A DNA stretch of 64,000 nucleotides, taken from assembly GCF_019703515.2 (NCBI RefSeq), contig NC_059373.1, forward strand, positions 16,296,281 through 16,360,280. The letters run 5' to 3'. Source of the DNA: Myxocyprinus asiaticus (Eukaryota; Chordata; Actinopteri; Cypriniformes; Catostomidae). Below the pieces are notes generated by a model that was not told where the DNA came from, searched no databases, and saw nothing but the letters and a program-made list of their open reading frames with translations. Shown here piece by piece: positions 46,081 to 56,380 of this stretch. Positions within the stretch are counted from its first letter, which is position 1. Each line of letters starts with the position of its first letter. The translations under genes and the position numbers were made by a program.

Positions 46081-46560
46081 TATTATAAGCTCACTGCAAG
46101 CTTCATTGGACTCATTTGACTGCTGCAGGGAATTTTGAGGTTAAATGAGTCTTGTCTGGAACTCACTGTTTCATCAAGTGTGTCTGTTTAGAGGGAATCA
46201 TTACACAAGAAGATGAACTCTTCAGCACTCTTTATTTTGCTTTGAACGAGGCAGTGCTTTCCCCATTAGGTGGTGAATAGGTAAATGGGCTTGATTCATA
46301 TTTGAAAGCTGTAATCAAATATCCGCCAGCACTCTATTCCCCACTGTTCACTCTCTCTCTCCTCTCTCTGCATATAAGCGGATCGTCATTGCCATGCAAT
46401 TACATCTAAGCCGGACCTATTAAAGCTTATACAAAGAGAATGCTTTGAAACTGGATTATTTTGCTGAGGAAAATGCCATAGATTTGAATTACATTTGCTG
46501 AAGCTCTCAAAAGCCTCTGACGTTGAGCTTGGATTCAAGATGCATTATCTTTAGGTCGTT
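46080..46560. promoter_or_regulatory. Candidate conserved noncoding block
   Basis: Non-repetitive sequence with enhancer-like texture ('gtgaataggtaaatgggc', 'gctgtaatcaaatatccgcc', 'gccatgcaattacatctaag'). No coding frame. It ends where Tc1 copy 2 begins. Confidence 0.35.
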
Positions 46561-46595
46561 GTATTGATCAAGATATATATATATACACACACACA

Positions 46596-47824
46596 CACTG
46601 GCAGCCAAAAGTTTGGAATAATGAACAGATTTTGCTGTTTCAGAAGGTAATTGGTACTTTAATTCACCAAAGTAGCATTCAGCTGATCACAAAGTATAGT
46701 CAGGACATTACTGATGTAAAAAACAGCACCATCACTATTTGAAAAAAGTCATTTTTATCTAGACAGGCCCCATTTCCAGCAGCCATCACTCCAACACCTT
46801 ATCCTTGAGTAATCATGCTAAATTGCTAATTTTGTACTAGAAAATCACTTGCCATTATATCAAACACATTTGAAAGCTATTTGGTTTGTTAAATGAAGCT
46901 TAACATTGTCTTAGCATTTGTTTTTGAGTTGCCACAGTGTGCAATAGACTGGCATGTCTTAAGGTCAATATTAGGTCAAAAATGTCAAAAAATAAACAGC
47001 TTTCTCTAGAAACTACATCAGTCAATCGTTGTTTTGAAGAATGAAGGCTATATAATGCTTGAAATTGCCAAAGATTTCATACAAAGGTTTACACTACAGT
47101 CTTCAAAGACAAAGGACAACTGGCTCTAACTAGGACAGAAAGAGATGTGGAAGGCCAGATGTACAACTAAACAAGAGGATAAGTACATCAGAGTCTTTAG
47201 TTTGAGAAATAGACGCCTCACATGTCCTCAGCTGACAGCTTCATTGAATTCTACCCGCTCAACACCAGTTTCATGTACAACAGTAAAGAGAAGACTCAGG
47301 GGTGCATGCCTTATGGGAAGAATTGCGAAGAAAAAGCTCTTTTGACCACTTTTGGTCAAAACTTTTCACCACTTTTGAAACAGAAAAACAAAAAGAAAAG
47401 GTTAGAGTGGGCAAAGAAACATAGACAACAGATATTGGAAAAGAGTGTTATGGATCTTAACCCCATTGAGTTTTTGTGGGAACAGCTAGACTGTAAGGTG
47501 CATGAGAAGTGCTCGACAAGACAGCCACATCTATGGCAAGTGTGACAGGAAGTGTGGGGTGAAATGTCACCTTAGTATCTGGACAAACTGACAGATAGAA
47601 TGTCAAGGATCTGCAAAGCTGTCATTGCTGCACGTGGAGGATTTTTTTATGAGAAATCTTTGAAGTAGTTTATTTTTTTTCAAACTGTAATAGTAATTTT
47701 TCACGTTATTAAAGTCCTGAATATACATTGTGATCTCTTGAATGTCACTTTGGTGAATAAAAGTAACAATTTCTTTCCATAAGAGCAAAATCTGTACATT
47801 ATTCAAAATTTTTGGCTGCCAGTG
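46596..47824 (+). mobile_element. Tc1-like transposon copy 2, internally deleted
   Basis: The left end 'cactggcagccaaaagtttg' at 46596 and the right end 'tttttggctgccagtg' at 47824 are inverted repeats. TA follows on the right, and a TA/CA microsatellite directly abuts both sides. The length is about 1.23 kb. It retains the N-terminal transposase region and the C-terminal region but lacks the middle. The internal deletion junction ('gtgttatggatcttaacccc') is the same as in copy 1, so this is a deletion-derivative subfamily. Confidence 0.9.
47145..47655 (+). pseudogene. Tc1-like transposase remnant, catalytic core deleted
   Basis: The DNA-binding part reads SLRNRRLTCPQLTASLNSTR then TPVSCTTVKRRLRGA in one frame (47190-47310). 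A later frame has QKNKKKRLEWAKKHRQQI and, directly after the deletion, VMDLNPIEFLWEQLDCKVHE (about 47449-47505), holding the third catalytic residue (E of NPIE). The segment with the two catalytic aspartates is gone. The remaining C-terminus (YLDKLTDRMSRICKAVI, near 47577-47630) is in a different frame. Confidence 0.8.

Positions 47825-47828
<4 letters not shown>

Positions 47829-47896
<68 letters not shown>
47829..47896. repeat. TA microsatellite adjoining Tc1 copy 2
   Basis: Uninterrupted (TA)n beginning four bases after the TA target site of the transposon. Confidence 0.95.
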
Positions 47897-47899
<3 letters not shown>

Positions 47900-48119
47900 T
47901 ATATATAAAAATCAGTTATGATGATAACAAATGCCATGGCAAATGCCAGACTCGCTATGGAATTGTTATTTTATTTTGTAAATTGTTGTTATTGATTTCT
48001 GGATTTCATGTCCTCAGCTTTTTACATTTAAACTGTATGTGGGAAAGTGAATTGCCTGCAAAAGATTTCTTTCTTTTTTTTCTTGTCAAACCTAGAATGT
48101 AAATAAAGACAGAAGCAAA

Positions 48120-48540
48120 TGTCAGAGCCCAACATTGGCATTCTGAGATGTGGTTTTACTCTTGGATACATAATAAGTTAAAGATGAAGTTGGCCTCAAG
48201 CTCAAGCTCCCTTTAGATCTGAGCACAATCAGTTTTGCTCTGGGCCTGTAATTCGAGGCCTGTTATGTCTTTTTCCCCTTCTCGCTCGCTCTCCCTCTTG
48301 CTTTCTTTTTCTCACTTTATTTTGCTTATTCTCTGTTTTATGTCAGTTTGTGGGAAAGCCACACTGGTATTGTTGTTGCTGTGACTGTTTGCAATGGTAG
48401 GTCACAGTGAATGCGCAAAGATGGATGAACTTAATGACAGTTTGTGAACCCTGTTTGAATTTCCTTTGAAGAGGCCCCTGTCTCATTCGGTCAAAAAAAG
48501 CCATATGCTTCTGTGAGTTACAAAATGCCTTGCTAAACTA
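48120..48540. promoter_or_regulatory. Candidate conserved noncoding block
   Basis: Non-repetitive sequence with 'gggcctgtaattcgaggcct', a pyrimidine tract and 'tgcaatggtaggtcacagtg'. No coding frame. Function inferred only from texture. Confidence 0.3.
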
Positions 48541-50050
48541 TTGATCAGTGTCAGTTCTGAAAAATATACATACAATTTTGAAGATAAAATGAAACCATTT
48601 AGTTCAAAGTATGAAAATTTGTTTATCTCTACATATAATGAAGCCAGTTTACAATTCAAAGGAGTTTAAAGAAAGTCTGTTGATAGACAGATGAATGATC
48701 TTTTAGAATTTGACGATGAGGTCTGAAACTATCTGGGTACTCTCACTACATTCCAGAACAGTCAGATGCAGCTTGAACATTATAAGTTGTAAAGCTTAAT
48801 AAAAAGCTTTTGGTAATTTGTATGTCCATCACAATCAGTATATTGGTTAATACAGAACAGTACAATTTCATGTCCACTCTGTAAATTTTATTTAATCATC
48901 TACATCATAAATTTTGAATCTGAAGCTTTTTGTATTACAGCACTTTAGTGTTACTGATTACTTCTATTGCATTATTTCTTCTTCACTTGTAAGTAGCTTT
49001 GAGTAAAAGTGTCTGCTAAATGTATGGATACATGGAAACACATTGCTAATCTACTGTTATCCTAAGCAAAAACTGACCAAAGAATTAATTCTAGTTTGTT
49101 TGGTAAGGAAAAGACCCTCCTTTATAAGATTAGATAAACTCTATCATGGTTTTGAACATTTTGGCTCCCCAAGAAGAAGAAAAACTATTACTTTTTTTTC
49201 TTTGAACATTAGAGGACCAAAATTGTATTATAGGAAACTGATGTGCTTTTAAAGTAAAGTTTGGCCCAGAGACAACTTTACATGAATATACATTACACAC
49301 AATATGCAAATTAGCAGGACAAACACTTCTTGTGTCTCATACTGATAGGTGCTTATTCAGAATTCCCTGATGACTGTATTTAGCACATCAATATTTAGCT
49401 ACCTAAAAACATTCTTTGCACAATTTTTTTGCACAAGTCTATCTTGTGTGAGATACTTTATTCACTGTTATGCTTTCAGTGGGGTAAATTGATACTGTAT
49501 GTATATCCATAAAGGGAATGCTCTTCAAGACATTTCCAGTCATCATGTGGGTAAGTTCACTTAGATACAAATCCATTATAATCCATATTTTGGTCCAAAT
49601 TTATGATTGAGATTGCTTACTCATGCATGACAGTTCAAAGTGTCAGTTCATTAGTCATTCAAAAAAGCCTTGGAATGTGGAAGGAATCATATGCTGTTTG
49701 ATGGATTGATATCTTGTTTGCTATCGATTCATTCATTTATTTAATTCCACAGTCATTCAAGTTCACAGACTGTTTAGCTGAGGCTATTGATCTCCTGGTA
49801 GTTGAATTGATAAAAGATGACTTGTATCTGATGTGGGTAGTAAGTAAGGCATGTTTCAGCATTTGAACATTATGCTTTGACAGCTTGTCTGGGTTGTAAA
49901 ATGGAGAGGCACATGGTATACAGGCAGTGCATTACTGATCGCATCCTTGTTTATTGATGGTACGATCAATCACGTGGGCGGTATTTCGAACATAAGAACC
50001 CAAAATCATTTCTGTGAATCAGAGAGCAATGCAAACCCTGCTGGAAAATC
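48540..50050. other. No gene seen; one LINE/SINE tail
   Basis: AT-rich. The segment 48985-49022 ('gtaagtagctttgagtaaaa', 'gtgtctgctaaatg') is a relic of the SINE/L2-type tail. Otherwise no repeats or frames of interest. Confidence 0.5.
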
Positions 50051-50059
50051 CTGCTTAAA

Positions 50060-50265
50060 AGTATAGTTCACTAAAAAATGGGTATTCTGTCATCATTTAC
50101 TTACCCCTCAAAGAAGAATTCTGATGTTGCTCTTTCTCATACAATTAAAGTGAAAAGGTACTGAAGCTGTCAGTCCCTTACATTCTGCCTAATATCCTCT
50201 TTTGTGTTCCACTGAAAATTATATTGTTTTTGAAGCATGAGGGTGAGTAAATGATGACAGAATAT
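50060..50265. mobile_element. MITE related to the 9386 copy, shortened
   Basis: Left arm 'agtatagttcactaaaaaat', 'tctgtcatcatttacttacc'; right arm 'gcatgagggtgagtaaatga', 'tgacagaatatt'. The interior shares 'gtactgaagctgtcagtccc' and 'ttttgtgttcca' with the copies at 9540 and 31790. Confidence 0.65.
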
Positions 50266-50379
50266 TGATGGTATATTGAAAACATGGTAGCTGTCTTCTA
50301 GCTGGTGTAAGCAGACCATTAGCCGGTCAACCCGGGAATAGCTATAAGAGTATGTAAGGAGCAAACTTCAGTTTTTTTA

Positions 50380-51280
50380 CTTTTTCTTTTTTTAAAAAAA
50401 GCCTTCCTTGAAATTACCTCACATGCACAAAAGTTCTATTTCCACAGACTGTATTGTACAATTTCCCTCACACTTGTGAGACAGAAGGAAGGCTCAAGAC
50501 ACATTGCTGGGTGCTTGATAAATGCTAAAGAAATTGAAAATTTGCTGCTTCATCTGCTCTGGATTATTTTCCAATCAACGAGCATATTTTCCTCAGTGAA
50601 GCGCTGTCATCTGCTTTTTTTGCAACCCATCCCTCCGTGAAAGTATCCCTGGGGCACCCTCCTGCTTCACTGGTATGTACAGTTCATTACTCTTCACTGG
50701 TGACCAGACCTAAGCACTCATTCTTCACATACTGAATGTAAATCAGAGCAATTCATAATCCATTTCATTGGATGCTCATTTTCTAAACAGGCCCAGAGAA
50801 GTCTTGTTGAACAAGGATATGGAAAGATACAAAAATCCTCACAGACTCTTTTGCAGGCACAATCCAATACTTGTCAGATTTGAAAACCCAGCCTTTAATA
50901 TTAACACTAGCAGATTGTTAGCCTCCATTAGTGTGAAACTGCTGAATCATTGGAGCTTAAATCTGAAATCACAGGCTACTTTCTCTTGCATTTCTTCATG
51001 TTCCCTGCTGTAAAGACCAGTTTAGACTTGCATGAATTTCCTGAACATTGAGTAACAGTTTTGTCAAGGTCTTTTTGGCATTGTGGACAACAGGCTTCAT
51101 ATGTGAAAAGTCTACCTTAATTTTTGTGATAAATGGTAAAGTATTTCTCTAAGATACATCAGGGTTTCATATTCCAGAATTTGAGTCATCGATTAAATTG
51201 GTGATGTGGCTTCAGTTCATGTTCTTTGTGTTCTTGTGCTGTTAATGCTTTTCTTCTTTGCAACAATTCAATCCGTTCCA
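50380..51280. other. No gene seen; partly enhancer-like sequence
   Basis: Single-copy-looking DNA. The part 50560-50700 ('cagtgaagcgctgtcatctg', 'tatccctggggcaccctcc') is less AT-rich. The 81-codon frame from 50768 has no recognisable domain. Confidence 0.35.
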
Positions 51281-52310
51281 CTGACAGACCTTTGAGAACA
51301 ACAGTAATGAATTTTGGGACCTTTATCATCCTTCATCCTCTAAACAAACCAGCAGACTGTACTTTTACAGCAGTGACATTGTGTTGAGTACACTATTCGG
51401 TCACCAAATGGCTACTGTTGGCTCTGCTATGACTGACCAAACATTATAGTGGTCAGCTCTGTCGCCTAGGGCTGGAAAGTTGTGGCTTCTTGTTGCGTGC
51501 CAAGTTTGAGTCAGCCCAGTCCTAAAGCTAAAAAAAGAGGACTTCACGGTCAGACAGGCTGACCACAGAGACATCAGTCAGCCCAGGGTTCCCCTGCCTT
51601 CTCATGAAGCCTGTGGCCTGCCAGCCCATAACAATGCAGGTTCAAATGGGCCAGTGAGAATCACACTGTAAAAGACATTAGCTGGGAATAGCAATGGCCG
51701 TGACCGGCAGCTCTGTGCGGGGCGTGCGAAGCAGGCCTTGCATTTATGGGAAAAAATATCGTCCTTTTTTCTCATTGTTGTTGTAGTTTCTCACTCCCTT
51801 TTCATGTGCGGACATCCCCACCTCGCTCTGTTCTTTTACATTTTAATACTTGTTGCCTGACTTTGAATGGCTCTCGTTTGATGAGGTTTTATCCTCTCCT
51901 CCCTCCGTTCGGTTTAATTAGCCATGTTCATTTTTCCAGCAGGGCCTCAAACGATGAAAAGCATTTGCGAGATGTGACTAGCGGCTGAGCTCTGCGTGCC
52001 TGAGAGTATTGCCTTACTGTGACCACAGCTCTTAAAAACAGAAAATCCATCTCCAGTGTTTTGAAGGGAGGGGAAGAGCCAAAGCAGAGATAAGTCAGCA
52101 GGGTTTGTCAGATGCGGTGCTTCCTCAGAGCGATTGGCTCGTCTGCCAGCGGATTGTCTGGCAGCCACCCGTATACGCGTCGCCTCAGATAACGCCCATA
52201 CATCAGAAACGATGTGTCTCAGAAAGCGCTGAAAGTCTCGGAGCTCCAGTGACCAATCATGCGAACATTTGTCAACCTAACTTCCGTTAAGAAACGTGTC
52301 ATTATTTTGG
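51280..52310. promoter_or_regulatory. Candidate conserved noncoding region (strongest in window)
   Basis: About 1 kb of unique-looking, comparatively G+C-rich DNA with scattered CpGs and no sustained coding frame. Examples are 'aatggccgtgaccggcagct', 'cggtttaattagccatgttc', 'gatgtgactagcggctgagc', 'cagagcgattggctcgtctg' (inverted CCAAT near 52135) and 'gtatacgcgtcgcctcag'. The second half (52080-52270), with an inverted CCAAT box and CpGs, could alternatively be a promoter. No start codon with a convincing exon follows. Confidence 0.4.
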
Positions 52311-52391
52311 CTTGATAAAGCCAACATACTGTTCCACATTAAAGGCTTATTAGGGTTTTTCCAAAATCCCTAAACAAAGACTAAAATTATT

Positions 52392-52434
<43 letters not shown>

Positions 52435-52445
52435 CCTATCTATCT
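52392..52445. repeat. TATC microsatellite
   Basis: (TATC)n with one TACC interruption near its end. Confidence 0.95.
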
Positions 52446-53040
52446 CATCCCATACAGTGAGGGAAAAATTAGTCCTGCAAATATTGTGAATTTGCACACA
52501 GTAGCCATGCAAGAGCCAAATATTTGTGCAGTTAATAATTGGCAAAAAAAAGCACAAACTGAGATGATGTTGTGGGGTGGAGGGATATGGAGGGCTGACT
52601 CACAGCTGTATATAAAACCATATATAATTAGGATATTTGCCGGTTTAATTTATACGTTATAATGTTTTACAAACACTATTGACCCTGAACAGATGAGACA
52701 TGCCCTTTTAACACGTCAATATAGTGAATAAAAGCAGACTTTTCTGCACATTTTCTTTGAAAGTTCTGTTTCCATCATGGATTTCTCTTTCAGCCTGATC
52801 TCACATAAAAATCAGTAAGTGTGTGCCCATTTTTCTTTATCATTTTTCAGTATACGTTGACTGGATTTGAAAACACTGCCTCCAGAGGCTAAAGCGGTAA
52901 GTGTTTCAAAACATATAAACAAGTGTGACATCTATTTATATCAAGGAGATGTTTCCAGAAGCCAGTTGTAAAAATAATTGTTTTCAGCTAAACAGGGTGA
53001 AAAACGGTGAAGAGAAATACTTATTTTATTTATTTAATAC
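52446..53040. other. No gene seen
   Basis: AT-rich non-coding DNA. The 94-codon frame beginning at 52925 runs into the MITE at 53041 and is not called. Confidence 0.45.
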
Positions 53041-53529
53041 TTGTTTTATGGGACATCACAACTCTATTGCATGTCTGCAGAATGTAGTAACTCACCAAAA
53101 ACATTTCATTCATGCTTCAAAACCTAGTTATTGTGTCAGTAAATTGGCCAATGCTACCAAAATGAAAAGTTTTTTGTCACGTATGAGCTGTACTGGTCAA
53201 AATGTTTAGATGTTTTTTTCACCATGGCAGTCTACCCTGGAAATGTATGAAATATACAAATTTAATATTTGTTCTATTTTTTTGTTGACACTGACTGCTT
53301 ACTGTACTATACATGAATGTCAGTTTTGTCTAGCTGAATGCTACTGTGTATCACACTGAGCTTTCTAGAGTCTGATTTCAACAGTAGGTAAAAGTTTACT
53401 GGGAAAAGTCAATACTGTACAATACTGTAGTACACAGAAAAAGGATATGCACATTTGTATGCATACAGTACATTTAGTACTACATTTTGCAGACATGCAA
53501 CAGAGTTGTGATGTCCCATAAAACAGTTG
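53041..53529. mobile_element. MITE with ~50-base inverted ends
   Basis: The left end 'tgttttatgggacatcacaa', 'ctctattgcatgtctgcag' (53042-53080) is mirrored at 53480-53528 by 'ctgttttatgggacatcaca' on the complement, with few mismatches. The interior has no coding capacity. Confidence 0.75.
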
Positions 53530-53752
53530 TGACAATTGCACTTATAGTTTAGAGAATGTTAAGACTGTTTCAAAAAATGAGCCAAAGTGATTGAGAAAAA
53601 CTGTAATATCACTATACATATTTATTTTATTATTATTTATAACCGACAAGGCTAATAACAACAATAATAATAGTAATAATAATAAATGCAGAAAATGGTT
53701 AGTCAATATTGGATGAACAGATAACAAATAAAGTTATTTGTGGACTAGTTGG

Positions 53753-54046
53753 TTACAACAAAGTGGTGGCATGCATGTTGCAGAGAACTGTAAAAATGTA
53801 AATCAGAGAGAGAAGGAAAAAAGTCGATAACTTGCTGCCATGCATGAAAATCGTCCATACAGTATATTGGCTCCTCATCCTCGTCTCCTCTTCCTCTCTG
53901 AAACCTAAGGGTGCTCTTGCCCACACCACATGTTGTGTAGTACTGCATATGTTGTGTAGCATTGCTGTTACTGTTATCACTTTTGGGAGTAAAGAGCAGT
54001 TCTCCCTTTGATTGGTGAATGTCCCTAAAGCGCAGATTCCACGCAT
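53753..54046 (-). pseudogene. Harbinger-type (DDE_Tnp_4) transposase C-terminal fragment
   Basis: Minus strand. One frame reads RFRDIHQSKGELLFTPK and, after a one-base shift near 53985, KVITVTAMLHNICSTTQH. The pattern G-x-L-x-x-x-P-x-KV followed by LHN matches the C-terminal end of Harbinger/HARBI1-type transposases (typically LLYSP-x-KV...LHNI). The rest of the protein is not detectable upstream. It could be the remains of an autonomous partner of the MITE to its left, but I have no evidence linking them. Confidence 0.45.
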
Positions 54047-54049
54047 CTC

Positions 54050-54499
54050 CTTATTTTGTGCTCTGCAATAACACGGTGAACCTCGTTATATTCAATTAAT
54101 GCTTGCTGTCATTAGCAGGACCATACACAGGGTCTCTGCTCTCTTCACTGATCCTGGAAGCTTTAATCTTGACCCACAGAGCAAATTTTGAAAACGAAAT
54201 ATTAAATTGATGAATGAAGTAGTGTAAAAGAAATATATCGTTCTGCATAAAACGATTGCAAAACAAAATGCAATTATGTGGTGAATTAAGTTGTATATTT
54301 AAGAAAATATTTTTAAAGTTACACACAAATATAATGAAGTTGCAATGATGAGCAGCACTTCACGTTTATGGACAGCGTCTTAAAGCACTTAAAGCGCATC
54401 CTCGCACTTTTATGTTAAGTGCAGTTTTGGGACACGCACATAAAAAATAATGACCGTTCATAAAATTGCTCATAGAAAATGCTCTTAACCACTAAGATA
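54050..54499. other. No gene seen
   Basis: AT-rich flank of the L1-like insertion. No coding frame of interest. Confidence 0.5.
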
Positions 54500-54645
54500 A
54501 ATTGTTTGGGGAGTCACGTGATGCCATGTGAGGATCTGATGTGTGAACGGAGAGCTCTGCACACTTTGCTAGTTTTAATACTTTTCATGACATAAACCGG
54601 TGAGATTCGATACACTCTGTTCCATAACTGTTCTAGGAGGACAGT

Positions 54646-55477
54646 ATGTCAAAGAATTCAAAATCCTCGGGTTCTGGAGACATTAAAAGACACTTACATG
54701 CTCAAGCTGACATCCTCGAGCAGGTCGCGGGCCTGGGAGTCGATTTGGTCGGAGAGGTGCGGGAAATGCGGCGAGAACATGTGGGCAATGCTGATGAAGG
54801 TCGTTGCTGACTTGGAGGATCTTGCTGTGATACGTAGATCGATCACTGTCATAGAGGCGAAGTTCACTCATGTGATTACAAGAGTGAGGGATGTCAATAA
54901 ATGGATCGATTACCTGGAGTCATCAGAGAGGGAATTATCTGTTAATCCGCTAGCAACCAAGGTGGATTTGGAGCATGTCTGGGAGAAGTTGGAGGACATG
55001 GAAAACATTAGCCGGCGGAATAACATCTGTATCGTTGGAGTCCCAGAGGCAGTAGAGGGACAGGGTACGGTGAAATTCCTGGATGGGCTCTTTCCGAATC
55101 TGCTCGAAATAGCAGGCCATAAACTGGAAATCGAGCGAGCTCACAGGGTTCCTGCTCGGCAATCTACGGGGGGAGACAGGCCCCGATCAATTCTGGTCAA
55201 ATTCCTGAGATCATCTGATAAAGATCTTGTGTTACACAGGGCAAGGAGTAAAAGAAGGCTTTCTTGGAAGAACCACAGCATTTTCTTGTTCCCAGATTTT
55301 ATGAACTCGACAAGAGAGAAATGTGATCGATTCAAGGAATGCAAGAAACTTTTACATCAACAGAAGATCGCTTTTGCACTGATATTCCTGGCCAAATTGA
55401 GAATAGATGCTAAGGATGGCCGTAAAACATTCACATGCCCACAGCAAGCGATGTCTTTCATAAAGTCAGTGGAGTAA
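54646..55477 (+). pseudogene. L1-like ORF1 (RNA-binding protein), one frameshift
   Basis: ORF1 proteins of L1 elements coat the element RNA as trimers and act as nucleic-acid chaperones. The natural start is at 54646 (MSKNSKSSGSGDIKRHLHAQ); a frameshift near 54790 separates it from the rest. The following frame has VVADLEDLAVIRRSITVIEA (coiled-coil heptads), WEKLEDMENISRRNNICIVG (start of the RRM-like domain), LEIERAHRVPA, RSILVKFLRSSDKDLVLHRA and, in the C-terminal domain, NSTREKCDRFKECKKLLHQQ to IKSVE before the stop at 55477. This is the ordinary domain order and about the usual length. Only the frameshift makes it a pseudogene. Confidence 0.8.
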
Positions 55478-55489
55478 GTCATCTTGATA

Positions 55490-56090
55490 TACTCATGTTG
55501 TAGCCGAGTGGACCGGCTCACTGAACATTCATTTGACTGTTTGGGGAATCTGCGCGGTTTTTTTTTGTGTTGGTTCCGCCTAGCGGCTAGAGCTTGTTTT
55601 GTGGAGTATTTCTTGCAAAGTCATTGGAGCGAGTGGGTCGTTTGCTTGCACTCATGTTGCAGCCGAGTGGACCAGCTCACTGAACATTTGCTTGACTGTT
55701 TGAAGAATCTGCACACTTTTTTTGTGCAGGTTCTGCCTATCGGCTGGAGTTTATTTTGTGGAGTGACACACCTTCAGGACAGTTTTATGGATGAATCTAC
55801 ATGCTCTTTGTGTTTATTCCGGCTATTGGCTGGAGTTTGTTTTGTGGAGTATTTCTTGCAAAGTCATTGGAGTAAGTAATTTGCTTGCACTCATGTTGCA
55901 GCCGAGTGGACCAGCTCTCTGAACATTTGTTTGACTGTTTGAAGAAACTGAGCGCTTTTTTTGTGCTGGTTCCGCCTATCGGCTGGAGGTAATTTTGTAG
56001 AGTAACACACCTTCAGGACAGTTTTATGGATGAATCTACACTCTCTTTGTGTTTATTCTGCCTATTGGCTGTAGTTTGTTTTATTGATTA
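55490..56090 (+). repeat. Tandem repeats in the ORF1-ORF2 spacer
   Basis: Units start with 'catgttgYagccgagtggac' at about 55494, 55652 and 55892. They share 'gctcactgaacatt..ttgac', 'ggttccgcctaKcggctRga' and 'ttttgtggagt'. A second motif, 'acacaccttcaggacagttt' with 'tggatgaatctaca', occurs at 55768 and 56006. The unit length varies (158 and 240 bases) because the second motif is missing from the first unit. Confidence 0.8.
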
Positions 56091-56380
56091 TCTTTTGCTG
56101 TGTAATTCTGTCTCACAAAATTTGTATAGAAACTCTGGACTTGAGCAATCTGACGGCAAGTTTGTCGCGGGAGCTCTCGTAGGCGTGCATGGACTGTTTG
56201 AGTTTGGAGGGATGGACGTCAGTTGGCAGGGTTATTGCGCAGGGTTAATGCGCACGTTTTTCTTTTTTCTATTTGTTTGGTTCTGGGGGATGTTCGGGTT
56301 TTGAGGGTTGCACTAATGTTGGAATGTGGTCTTTATAATCTTGTTTTTGACACACAATCTATTTTTTCTTATATGTCAAA

